From NCBI GenBank assembly GCA_902542925.1, contig CACBWF010000003.1, positions 1-48,128 on the forward strand: DNA of 48,128 bases, in the 5' to 3' direction. Positions 1 through 7,658 of this stretch are shown here, piece by piece. Within the stretch, counting starts at the first letter, position 1, and each line of letters starts with the position of its first letter. The translations under genes were made by a program, and so were the position numbers. This DNA comes from an uncultured Alphaproteobacteria bacterium. GTDB taxonomy: Bacteria; Pseudomonadota; Alphaproteobacteria; Methylaequorales; Methylaequoraceae. The notes under the pieces are model-generated. The model ran no database searches. It worked only from the letters and a program-made list of their open reading frames with translations, and had not been told where the DNA came from.

Positions 1-346
1 AATTTGTTATTAGAAAAGTCGTATTTAAATTTATATCAATAACATTTTGCCATTTCTGTAAATCCATTCTCAGAAAAAGACTGTCTTCAGTTACACCAGC
101 ATTATTTATTAAAATTTCTATAAGCGGGTGCTTTTGTATAATTTTCTCAAGACAAGAAAATAATTGTTCCTTTATCGATAAATCGCATGTGAAAAAATCT
201 GTTTTATCTGGATCTTTGAAATCAATTTCATCGAATCTATCTTTTTTTCTTCCTGTCACAATAACATAGTATCCATTTGCGTTGAAATCTCTTGCTAAAG
301 ATTTACCTATACCTCCGGTCCCACCTGTTAATAAAATTTTTTTCAT
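1..346 (-). CDS. fabG: 3-oxoacyl-ACP reductase FabG (SDR), 3' part off the left edge
   Basis: The visible N-terminal ~115 residues begin MKKILLTGGTGGIGKSLA, a Rossmann TGxxxGxG nucleotide-binding motif. Later come the LINNAG motif and a VIDINL segment typical of classical short-chain dehydrogenases. The catalytic Ser and YxxxK lie outside the window. FabG reduces 3-oxoacyl-ACP with NADPH in type II fatty-acid synthesis in the cytoplasm. Its ATG overlaps the TGA of fabD as ATGA (bases 343-346), so the two are translationally coupled, and fabD-fabG is the usual fab operon order. That context favours FabG over another SDR. Confidence 0.85.
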   Translation of the reverse strand, partial: MKKILLTGGTGGIGKSLARDFNANGYYVIVTGRKKDRFDEIDFKDPDKTDFFTCDLSIKEQLFSCLEKIIQKHPLIEILINNAGVTEDSLFLRMDLQKWQNVIDINLNTTFLITN

Positions 347-1305
347 CTAAAAAAATTCTCTAGAAAATGATCTATATCTGGCATTAATTCTATGCTACCA
401 GTATTTATTGGAAAATTCATTCTTTTATTGAGACCACACAAAACTTTTCCAGAACCAATCTCATAAATATTATCTACATTTAGATTTTTAATTTTATCAA
501 TAGACTCTCTCCATCTTACTTTGCTACAAATCTGTCTAACTAACAATTCTTTTATATTGTCAAATTTTTCATATACCTTTGCATCATAGTTGCTTACAAA
601 CTTAATCTCGATGTTATTAAACTCAATATTTTTAAGAGCTTGTTCCATAACATCGGCAGCAGATTTCATTAATTTGCAATGAAATGGTGCACTAACATTT
701 AATTCTATTGATTTTTTTGCTCCATTTTTTAGACATTGATTAGAAATGAGGTCAACTTGTTCAGAATGTCCAGATAAAACGACCTGTCCTGGGCAATTAT
801 CGTTGGCTACCTCGCAAACTAAATTATTTGAGTTTTCTGAAATTATTTCTTCAACGTTTTCTACATCCATCCCTAGAATAGCAACCATCTTTGTTGACAA
901 GTTTAAAACTGCATTTTGCATAGCTAAACCCCTTATTTTCAGTAATTTAGAAGCATTCTTAAGTGACAAAATATTTGATGCACAAAGTGCGCTATATTCT
1001 CCTAGAGAATGTCCACAAATAATGTGTGCAATTTTATTAAATTTTTCTTTTGATTCGTATTCAATAACTCTACTAAGAGCAACACTTAAAGCCATAAGTG
1101 CAGGCTGCGTATTTTCAGTTTTTTTTAAATCAGATTCAGGACCTTCAAAAATAACTTTAGACAAATTGAAATTTAATTCATTATCTATTTCATCAAATAC
1201 ATCTCTTGCAATTTTGTGTTGATTATATAATTCTTTTCCCATTCCCACTTTTTGAGAGCCTTGACCAGGAAAAATGAAAGCAATCTTATTATCCATAGTT
1301 ACCAT
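343..1305 (-). CDS. fabD: malonyl-CoA:ACP transacylase FabD
   Basis: FabD transfers malonyl groups from CoA to acyl carrier protein for fatty-acid elongation. The 320-residue protein has the N-terminal FPGQGSQ motif (about residues 12-18), the nucleophile elbow GHSLGEYS with Ser100, and the catalytic His in SAPFHCKLM (about His209); the length is normal. Two ATGs are possible, at 1305 or three codons in at 1296 (MDNKIAFIF); the shorter form matches family N-termini equally well. It is the first visible gene of the minus-strand fab operon and is divergent from rpsF across 97 bases that must hold both promoters. Confidence 0.97.
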   Translation of the reverse strand: MVTMDNKIAFIFPGQGSQKVGMGKELYNQHKIARDVFDEIDNELNFNLSKVIFEGPESDLKKTENTQPALMALSVALSRVIEYESKEKFNKIAHIICGHSLGEYSALCASNILSLKNASKLLKIRGLAMQNAVLNLSTKMVAILGMDVENVEEIISENSNNLVCEVANDNCPGQVVLSGHSEQVDLISNQCLKNGAKKSIELNVSAPFHCKLMKSAADVMEQALKNIEFNNIEIKFVSNYDAKVYEKFDNIKELLVRQICSKVRWRESIDKIKNLNVDNIYEIGSGKVLCGLNKRMNFPINTGSIELMPDIDHFLENFFR

Positions 1306-1402
1306 TTACTTTACATTACATTGAAAAGATACTTTTTTTTTGTTGATAATGATGTTATAAACTTTTTTATTAAATTAATTATGTAATAAATAGGATATCA
1401 TA

Positions 1403-1726
1403 ATGGCAATGTATGAAAACGTTTTTTTATTTAGTGGTAATTTAACCGAAAAAATGGCTAATGAAAAGATTGATTCAGTAGAGGAATTAATAAAAAAAAA
1501 TAAGGGAAATATTCTCAAAAAAGAATATTGGGGACTAAGGTCTCTTGCATATAAGATAAAAAAAAATTCAAAAGCTCATTATTTTATGTTAAATACTGAA
1601 AATAACTACGAAACGATATTAGAAATAAAAAAGAAATTAAGTATTGATGAAGATTACCTAAGGCTACTTAACTTAAAAATCACAGAATTTGATAAAAACC
1701 CTTCAGTAATCTCAAGATTAAAGTAG
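1403..1726 (+). CDS. rpsF: 30S ribosomal protein S6
   Basis: S6 binds 16S rRNA with S18 in the platform of the small subunit. The 107-residue protein starts MAMYENVFLF and carries the family signature around WGLRSLAYKIKK and the DEDYLRLLNLK C-terminal strand. The tail is short compared with many alphaproteobacterial S6 proteins, which often carry a long acidic extension. It opens the plus-strand operon and lies nine bases before rpsR. Confidence 0.97.
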   Translation: MAMYENVFLFSGNLTEKMANEKIDSVEELIKKNKGNILKKEYWGLRSLAYKIKKNSKAHYFMLNTENNYETILEIKKKLSIDEDYLRLLNLKITEFDKNPSVISRLK

Positions 1727-1735
1727 AGAAAAGAT

Positions 1736-1984
1736 ATGTCAGTTAAAAATAAACTTTTTGATAATAATAGAAATGGATTAATATCGTCCTGCCCTTTATC
1801 AAAAAAGGATGCTCCTAAGATAGATTATAAAAATGTTGAATTACTAAAGAGATATACAACAGAAAAGGGAAAAATTCTGCCTAGCAGGGTAACACATGTA
1901 TCCACAAAAAAACAGAAAGAGTTATCTCTTGCTATAAAAAGAGCTAGATTCATTGCACTTTTGCCCTATGTATCAACCCAGTAG
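1736..1984 (+). CDS. rpsR: 30S ribosomal protein S18
   Basis: The 82-residue protein has the S18 core: [19 protein letters not shown], then LPSRVT and the [19 protein letters not shown] helix, ending LPYVSTQ. It partners S6 on 16S rRNA. Spacing to rpsF (9 bases) and to the next gene (8 bases) indicates one transcript. Confidence 0.97.
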   Translation: MSVKNKLFDNNRNGLISSCPLSKKDAPKIDYKNVELLKRYTTEKGKILPSRVTHVSTKKQKELSLAIKRARFIALLPYVSTQ

Positions 1985-1992
1985 GGTTTTTT

Positions 1993-2928
1993 ATGGAAAC
2001 TCAATCTAAATTACCCAAACAAGTCATTGCTGTTGGGTATTCGGTAATCTTTATTACTGTGTCATATTTTCTATTGCTTAAAACATCACCAATTATATTT
2101 AATTTTTTTAATTTTCTACCTCTTCTTCTTATTGGGTCATTATTAAATACTAGAGCATCATTAATAAGTTTTTTTATTTCTGCATTTTTTATTTTTTTAG
2201 TTTTTTCTTCAATATTGGAATCAACAAATTTTGACTTTTCTTATATAATTTCAAATATATTTTTGACATTTTTTTTAGCCTTGCTTTTCGTCTCATTAGT
2301 CAAAAATAAAGGAGTCTCCTGGGGTCAAATTCTGAATATTTATACAATTATTTCCTCTTCCATTTTAACATTAATATTTTTATTCATATTTGCGGATCAA
2401 ATGGATGATATTTTTGAGGAGATAAAAAATCAATATAGTATACTTTTTCTTAGTAATGAGGGTTTCAACGAATCACAAATTGATTCATTATTTAGTTCGG
2501 TTAAAAAAATTTTTCCTTCAATAAACTTTATTTTTAATTTATTAACAATTTTAATAAATTTTTATTTATCCAACTCAATAATTAAAAAGTTTAATTTTAG
2601 GTCTGAAATTGTAGTTGATTACAAAAATTTTGAAATTGACAATTGGGTATTTTTTCTTCTATGTGCAACGATAATTTTAAGTTTGTTATCAGCCGGAGAT
2701 TTTAATCTATATTTAATTAATATATCAATATCAATATCCTTTATTTTTTTTCTAAAAGGATATAATATTTTTTTTATTTTTTTTGATAAATTTAACCTTA
2801 CAAAATTCATAAAGTATCTTCTAATAATGAATCCGAAGATAAACAAGGTGAAGAAAGTGACATTACTTCAACTAAAGTTGAAGATAAAAAGAAAAAATAA
2901 ATTTGTTTCAATAGTTATAAAAATATAA
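1993..2928 (+). CDS. DUF2232-type membrane protein, apparently shortened at its C-terminus
   Basis: A very hydrophobic protein with about eight predicted membrane segments, in the slot after rpsR where many alphaproteobacteria encode a DUF2232 inner-membrane protein; function unknown. The segment ending FNLTKFIKYLL looks like the start of the last conserved helix. The final ~30 residues (from about IMNPKINKVKK) are strongly basic and unlike the family. From base 2823 another frame reads as a plausible acidic tail of a different protein, so the C-terminus appears to read across a deletion junction into rplI remains out of frame. Family assignment is from position, composition and recalled pattern. 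Confidence 0.6.
   Translation: METQSKLPKQVIAVGYSVIFITVSYFLLLKTSPIIFNFFNFLPLLLIGSLLNTRASLISFFISAFFIFLVFSSILESTNFDFSYIISNIFLTFFLALLFVSLVKNKGVSWGQILNIYTIISSSILTLIFLFIFADQMDDIFEEIKNQYSILFLSNEGFNESQIDSLFSSVKKIFPSINFIFNLLTILINFYLSNSIIKKFNFRSEIVVDYKNFEIDNWVFFLLCATIILSLLSAGDFNLYLINISISISFIFFLKGYNIFFIFFDKFNLTKFIKYLLIMNPKINKVKKVTLLQLKLKIKRKNKFVSIVIKI
2823..2900 (+). pseudogene. possible 3' remnant of rplI (ribosomal protein L9) or displaced tail
   Basis: In the frame offset from the DUF2232 gene, codons from 2823 read NNESEDKQGEESDITSTKVE and then DKKKK before TAA at 2898-2900. This charged, low-complexity tail is typical of the C-terminal extensions of alphaproteobacterial L9. The frame has no start codon and meets a stop (TAA at 2793-2795) just upstream. 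L9 normally sits exactly between DUF2232 and dnaB, and no intact rplI is present here. The alternative is a frameshifted native tail of the DUF2232 protein. Confidence 0.4.
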
Positions 2929-3885
2929 ATGCTTTTAGTTGAGCTCTTATTTGGACTGCTTATCCTCATTTTAGGAGCCGAATACTTAATTTCGGGAGCA
3001 ATTATACTCGGTAGAAAATTTAATTTATCTGAGATATTTATCGGAATCATTATTATTGGTTTTGGAACATCCTTATGTGAACTTTTTGTTTCAATCGATG
3101 CAGTCTTGAGCAATGCAAGTGAGTTATCTCTAGGAAATATTATTGGCTCTAATATAGCAAATATCCTTCTTGTAATTGGGTCAGCTGCGTTAATTAAAAG
3201 TTTTAGAATTCCTAAATTACCTAATCTAGACCTTTTAACCCATATCTTCGCAACACTTTTATTTACTTTTGTTTGTTTTTTTAGCTATTTAAATATTTAT
3301 TGGGGTATTTTATTTGTGTTGTGTTTTATTGTATATTTTTTCAAAATTATTGATAATTCAAAAAACCTTTTAAAGAGTAATGACAATAATCAAAAAGATC
3401 TGAATATAATTGAAAAATCAGTTTGGAAGAGTCCTTTTATTTTTGGTCCATTAGTTATATTTTTTTCAATTTTTTTAATTATTAGTGGTGCAGATTTAAC
3501 CGTTGATTCAGCAATAGAAATATCAAAAATACTTGGAATCTCAGAATCAGTAATAGGTTTGTCATTGATTGCTATAGGAACATCTTTACCTGAAATAGCA
3601 TCAGGGATTGTTGCAGTTAGAAAGGGAAAATTTCTAATGGTAGTTGGAAATGTAGTAGGATCAAATCTTTATAACATATTATTGATAATTGGAGCATCTA
3701 CATTCTTCAATAAATATGACTATAATTTAGAAAATATCTCTAACGACTTAATTTTTCTAAATTGTTGCCTTATTTTTTTTACATTTTTAACCATAAAAAA
3801 AGTAGTCATATCAAAAATAATGTCTATTGTAATGCTTTTAATGTACCTTGGTTATCTAGGTTACATATTTTCTAAAACAATTTAA
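2929..3885 (+). CDS. Ca2+/cation antiporter, YrbG-like (CaCA superfamily)
   Basis: Membrane exchanger expected to swap Ca2+ for Na+ or H+ across the inner membrane. The 318-residue protein has about ten membrane segments and the two inverted alpha-repeats of the family: GFGTSLCELFVSIDAV (about residues 44-59, then GNIIGSNIANILLVIG) and AIGTSLPEIASGIVAV with GNVVGSNLYNILLIIG. The transport Glu is present in both repeats (Glu51 in the first). In repeat one the usual Pro before the Glu is Cys50. The ATG directly follows the stop codon of the preceding gene (TAA-ATG), implying coupling. Confidence 0.88.
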   Translation: MLLVELLFGLLILILGAEYLISGAIILGRKFNLSEIFIGIIIIGFGTSLCELFVSIDAVLSNASELSLGNIIGSNIANILLVIGSAALIKSFRIPKLPNLDLLTHIFATLLFTFVCFFSYLNIYWGILFVLCFIVYFFKIIDNSKNLLKSNDNNQKDLNIIEKSVWKSPFIFGPLVIFFSIFLIISGADLTVDSAIEISKILGISESVIGLSLIAIGTSLPEIASGIVAVRKGKFLMVVGNVVGSNLYNILLIIGASTFFNKYDYNLENISNDLIFLNCCLIFFTFLTIKKVVISKIMSIVMLLMYLGYLGYIFSKTI

Positions 3886-3897
3886 AAGTTTTTACCA

Positions 3898-3906
3898 TTA
3901 TCCACA
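3898..3906 (+). promoter_or_regulatory. perfect DnaA-box nonamer upstream of dnaB
   Basis: TTATCCACA matches the consensus DnaA box exactly and lies 60 bases upstream of the dnaB start, in the 80-base gap after the antiporter gene. A single box can occur by chance in AT-rich DNA, so a role in controlling dnaB is only a possibility. Confidence 0.35.
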
Positions 3907-3965
3907 TAACTAACAACCAGATTTTTGGTGCTACATTTTAATTTTTCATATAATGTTATCTTTTT

Positions 3966-5429
3966 ATGAAGAATTTAAATAATAAGTCGTCTTCGAATTT
4001 AGAATTATTGGGTGAAGAAAGAAATACACCGCTAAATTATGAAGCTGAGAGAGCCTTACTTGGAGCAATACTATCAAACAATAAAGCTTTTGAAAGTATA
4101 GAAGACATATTAACTTCAAATGATTTTGCTGATCCATTACACCAAAAAATTTTTTCATATATAAAAAAAATTATGGAGAAGGGTCAAATTGCAGATATAA
4201 ATGTAATAAAACTTTTTCTTGAAAATGATGAAACACTAATTGAGAATGGAGGAATTGAATATCTTCTTAAGATAACTGAAAATTCATTAAGTATCATCAA
4301 TGCACATCACTATGGTAAAATAATCAGAGAACTTTCTCAAAGACGTCAACTGATAGATTTTGGTACTGATATAGTTAATAAATCTTTTTCACCAAAGATT
4401 GAAATTTCTGCAGACAACCTCATAGAAAATGCTGAACAAAGTCTATATGACCTTACTACACATGGCCAAATTAGATCTGGTCCTAAAAGCTTTGATAATA
4501 TTTTGTCAGAGACCGTTTCAATTGCCGAAAAAGCTTATAAAAAGGACAGTGAAAGTGTTGGAATGAAAACTGGTTTATCCGATTTTGATAAAAAAATAGG
4601 AGGGCTGCATAATTCAGATCTAATTATAATTGCAGGTCGCCCTTCAATGGGTAAAACAGCATTTGCTACAAATATTGCTTATAATATTACAAAAAGAAAA
4701 CAAAAGAGTAAAGAAGATGATCCTAAGGGGAATGTTTTATTTTTTTCACTGGAAATGTCTTCCGAACAACTGGCAACAAGGATTCTAGCTGAATCATCAA
4801 ATATTCCCTCTGAGAAAATTAGAACCGGGAATATATCAAAAAATGATTTCCAAAACGTTGTCAATTCTAGCGAAGAATTATCAAATCTTTCTTTATTTAT
4901 TGATGATACACCTGCTCTTACCATTTCCTCTATTAGAACAAGGTCAAGAAGATTAAAAAGGAAAGAAGGATTAGATCTCATAATTATAGATTACTTACAA
5001 TTAGTGAGTGGAACAAATATTAATCAAAGTGAAAATAGAGTCCAAGAGGTTTCAGAAATAACAAGAGGTCTAAAAGCAATAGCAAAGGACTTGAATATTC
5101 CTGTAATAGCATTATCGCAATTATCAAGAAAAGTTGAAGATCGAGAAGAAAAAAGACCACAATTATCAGACCTGAGAGAGTCTGGTACCATTGAACAAGA
5201 TTCTGATTTAGTAGTTTTTTTATATAGAGAAGAATATTATCTAGCGCGTTCAGAACCTACCGAAGGAACTGAAAAGCATAATGAATGGGTTCAAAAAATG
5301 TCAGCCATACATAATGTAGCTGAAGCAATTATAGCAAAACATAGACATGGTCCCATTTCAAAAGTTAAATTACACTTTAATGCATCATCAACAAAATTTT
5401 CAGATTTTGTGGATACTAATGATTTTTAG
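3966..5429 (+). CDS. dnaB: replicative DNA helicase DnaB
   Basis: Hexameric helicase that unwinds DNA ahead of the replication fork. The 487-residue protein has the N-terminal primase-interaction domain (PLNYEAERALLGAIL, residues ~22-36, onward) and a RecA-like C-terminal domain with Walker A GRPSMGKT (residues 224-231), the FFSLEMSSEQL helix, Walker B LIIIDYLQL, and the sensor/arginine-finger region (ALSQLSR, LRESGTIEQDSD). The length is normal and no intein interrupts the ATPase domain. In relatives rplI precedes it and alr follows; here an antiporter gene precedes it and mlaE follows. Confidence 0.98.
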   Translation: MKNLNNKSSSNLELLGEERNTPLNYEAERALLGAILSNNKAFESIEDILTSNDFADPLHQKIFSYIKKIMEKGQIADINVIKLFLENDETLIENGGIEYLLKITENSLSIINAHHYGKIIRELSQRRQLIDFGTDIVNKSFSPKIEISADNLIENAEQSLYDLTTHGQIRSGPKSFDNILSETVSIAEKAYKKDSESVGMKTGLSDFDKKIGGLHNSDLIIIAGRPSMGKTAFATNIAYNITKRKQKSKEDDPKGNVLFFSLEMSSEQLATRILAESSNIPSEKIRTGNISKNDFQNVVNSSEELSNLSLFIDDTPALTISSIRTRSRRLKRKEGLDLIIIDYLQLVSGTNINQSENRVQEVSEITRGLKAIAKDLNIPVIALSQLSRKVEDREEKRPQLSDLRESGTIEQDSDLVVFLYREEYYLARSEPTEGTEKHNEWVQKMSAIHNVAEAIIAKHRHGPISKVKLHFNASSTKFSDFVDTNDF

Positions 5430-5484
5430 ATTTTATAATTTAAATTTATCTTCATAAAAATTTCAATTTGGTTATATTTAAAAA

Positions 5485-6282
5485 ATGCAAAATTTTTTTA
5501 CTAACCTTCTATACTTACCGAAAACTATTGGGAAACTAACCTATCTTTTTTTTGATTCCCTAGGTTTCAAAGTTATTTTTTTTTTAAGTTGTGTTAAGAG
5601 TTGTTTCACACCTATTTACTATCCTGATCTAATTCTAAAACAAATTATTAAAATTGGTTATAATTCTTTGCCAGTTGTTGGAATGACAGCAATTTTTACT
5701 GGAATGGTTTTAGCCTTACAATCGTATACAGGATTTTCAAGATTCTCTGCTGAAAGCGCGATTCCGAATGTAGTTGTTCTTTCAATAACAAGAGAGTTAT
5801 CGCCTGTTTTAGCAGGTTTAATGGTTGCTGGAAGAGCAGGTGCAGCTATTGCTGCTGAAATTGGCACAATGAAAGTTACCGAGCAAATAGATGCATTGAA
5901 AACTCTATCAACCAATCCTCTAAATTATTTAGTGGCACCAAGAATTATTGCTGGATTGATTTCTCTTCCAATTTTGGTCTTCGTTGGAGACATAGTTGGT
6001 GTCTTTGGTGGTTATCTTATTTGTGTTTACGTATTAAGCTTTAATCCGGAAGTTTTTTTGGTGAATGTTTTCAATTTTGTTGAGTTTGTTGATATCTTTT
6101 CTGGTCTAGTTAAAGCATCAGTATTTGGCTTAATAATAACCTTTATGGGTTGTTACCACGGTTTTCATGCAAAAGGTGGAGCTCAAGGTGTAGGGCTAGC
6201 AACAACTTACTCAGTAGTTTCATCGTCAATTATGATTTTATTATTTAATTACATTCTTACATCGCTTTTTTTTCAAATATGA
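5485..6282 (+). CDS. mlaE: phospholipid ABC transporter permease MlaE
   Basis: Permease of the Mla system, which moves phospholipids between the outer and inner membranes and so maintains outer-membrane asymmetry. The 265-residue protein has the MlaE/YrbE family core: FTGMVLALQSYTGFSRF, ELSPVLAGLMVAGRAGAA, IAAEIGTMKVTEQIDALK and GVGLATTYSVV, with 5-6 membrane segments. Its last four bases overlap the mlaF start (ATGA). The substrate-binding partner genes mlaD, mlaB and mlaC are not in the window. Confidence 0.93.
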   Translation: MQNFFTNLLYLPKTIGKLTYLFFDSLGFKVIFFLSCVKSCFTPIYYPDLILKQIIKIGYNSLPVVGMTAIFTGMVLALQSYTGFSRFSAESAIPNVVVLSITRELSPVLAGLMVAGRAGAAIAAEIGTMKVTEQIDALKTLSTNPLNYLVAPRIIAGLISLPILVFVGDIVGVFGGYLICVYVLSFNPEVFLVNVFNFVEFVDIFSGLVKASVFGLIITFMGCYHGFHAKGGAQGVGLATTYSVVSSSIMILLFNYILTSLFFQI

Positions 6283-6992
6283 ACCTTAAAATAAAAATTA
6301 GAGATTTGCAGAAAAAATTTGGAAGCAAAATGGTTCTTAACAATTTAAATCTTGAAATTTTTGATAATGAATCCTTGGCTATAATTGGTGAGTCTGGAAG
6401 TGGTAAATCTGTGCTTACAAAATGTATTAATGGTCTAACAGAGTATAATAATGGAAAAATTATTTATGAAAATAGTTACGATGTGAAAAATCTAAAAACA
6501 AAAGAAAAAGAGTTACATATTTCTAATTTTGGCGTACTTTTTCAAAATTCAGCTCTTTTTGACAGTTTAGATGTAGAAAAAAATATTTTCTTTTCATGTT
6601 CTGGAAAAAAAGACTTTAGTATTTTAAAAGATGTTGGTTTAGATAAATCAGTTTTACCCAAAATGCCAGCTGAAATTTCAGTTGGAGTTCAAAAAAGAGT
6701 TGGTCTTGCAAGAGCTATTATGTCGAAACCAAAAATTTTAATCTTTGATGAGCCTACCACTGGATTAGACCCAATAATTGCAGATCAGATCAATAAGCTT
6801 ATTAGAGATCTCGTAATTAAAAAAAAATTAACGACAATAACGATTACTCATGATATGAAGAGTGTTTATGAATATGCTGATAAGGTTGCTTTTATTAGAA
6901 ATGGGAAAATAGAGTGGTACGGTCAAGTTAAACAACTAAAAAATTGTAAAAATATTTATATGAAAAATTTTATTAGTGGCAAAATTAAATGA
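6279..6992 (+). CDS. mlaF: phospholipid ABC transporter ATPase MlaF
   Basis: ATPase subunit that drives MlaE. The 237-residue protein has Walker A GESGSGKS (about residues 37-44), a Q-loop in LFQNSALFDSL, Walker B ILIFDEPTTGLDP and the H-loop ITHDM. The ABC signature is EISVGVQKRVGLARA, whereas MlaF proteins normally read ELSGGMRKR: the first Gly of the S-G-G core is Val. Everything else looks intact, so I call it functional with an unusual signature. It is translationally coupled to mlaE. Confidence 0.93.
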   Translation: MNLKIKIRDLQKKFGSKMVLNNLNLEIFDNESLAIIGESGSGKSVLTKCINGLTEYNNGKIIYENSYDVKNLKTKEKELHISNFGVLFQNSALFDSLDVEKNIFFSCSGKKDFSILKDVGLDKSVLPKMPAEISVGVQKRVGLARAIMSKPKILIFDEPTTGLDPIIADQINKLIRDLVIKKKLTTITITHDMKSVYEYADKVAFIRNGKIEWYGQVKQLKNCKNIYMKNFISGKIK

Positions 6993-7007
6993 CTTTAGGA
7001 CTTTTCT

Positions 7008-7658
7008 TTGGAATATAACGTAATCTTTGATATTTCTATTTTGGCTTTTATTTTTTTATCTGCAATATTAGCTTTTTCTAGAGGATTTTTTCAAGAATTT
7101 TTGTCATTGGTAAGTTGGCTTGGAGCTATTATACTCTCATATTACTTTTCAAAATATTTTGTTGATATTTTAGAAGGGATGATTGGTAACTTAATAATTT
7201 CCAAAATTCTGTCCTATGTTTTGGTCTTTATTTTATGCGTCTTTACGCTGTCTTATTTCACAAGTATTTTTTCTTCAAAAATCAAAAATAGTGCTGTTGG
7301 AATGATTGATAGGAGTTTGGGTTTTTTTTTCGGTATAATAAGAGGGTACATTTTATTATGTATGGGATTGTTCGCTTTTTATTTTTTTTTCAATCAAAAT
7401 CATCCATCATGGCTAGAAAAATCAAAAATGAATGATCTTTTGATACAAGGTTTAGTACAAATTGTTCCAATATTTGATAGTGAAAATGACTCTATAATAT
7501 TTTTAGAAGAGAAAATTAAAAAAAAATCTAAAGATTTATTTGAAAAGAGTATAAATTCTCATTTAAGAAGAGAAAAAAATAGATCGAATCTAGAAGGTTA
7601 TGGTAAAGATGAAAGAAATAATCTAGAAACGTTAATTGAAAATTTTGACAATGAATAA
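7008..7658 (+). CDS. cvpA: CvpA family membrane protein
   Basis: Four-helix inner-membrane protein of the colicin V production family. The 216-residue protein has hydrophobic segments up to about residue 125, with the family pattern LAFSRGFFQEFLSLVSWLGA near the N-terminus and GMIDRSLGFFFGIIRGYILL later, then a charged C-terminal tail. The best start is TTG at 7008, preceded by AGGA at about 6998; no upstream ATG gives the family N-terminus. It sits directly before purF, its usual neighbour. In many relatives radA lies between mlaF and cvpA, but here the gap is only 15 bases. Confidence 0.88.
   Translation: MEYNVIFDISILAFIFLSAILAFSRGFFQEFLSLVSWLGAIILSYYFSKYFVDILEGMIGNLIISKILSYVLVFILCVFTLSYFTSIFSSKIKNSAVGMIDRSLGFFFGIIRGYILLCMGLFAFYFFFNQNHPSWLEKSKMNDLLIQGLVQIVPIFDSENDSIIFLEEKIKKKSKDLFEKSINSHLRREKNRSNLEGYGKDERNNLETLIENFDNE

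Noticed and set aside
746-1222. 158-codon open frame on the plus strand
   Set aside because: It lies wholly inside fabD on the other strand, has no recognisable motif and is a frame shadow of a well-conserved gene.
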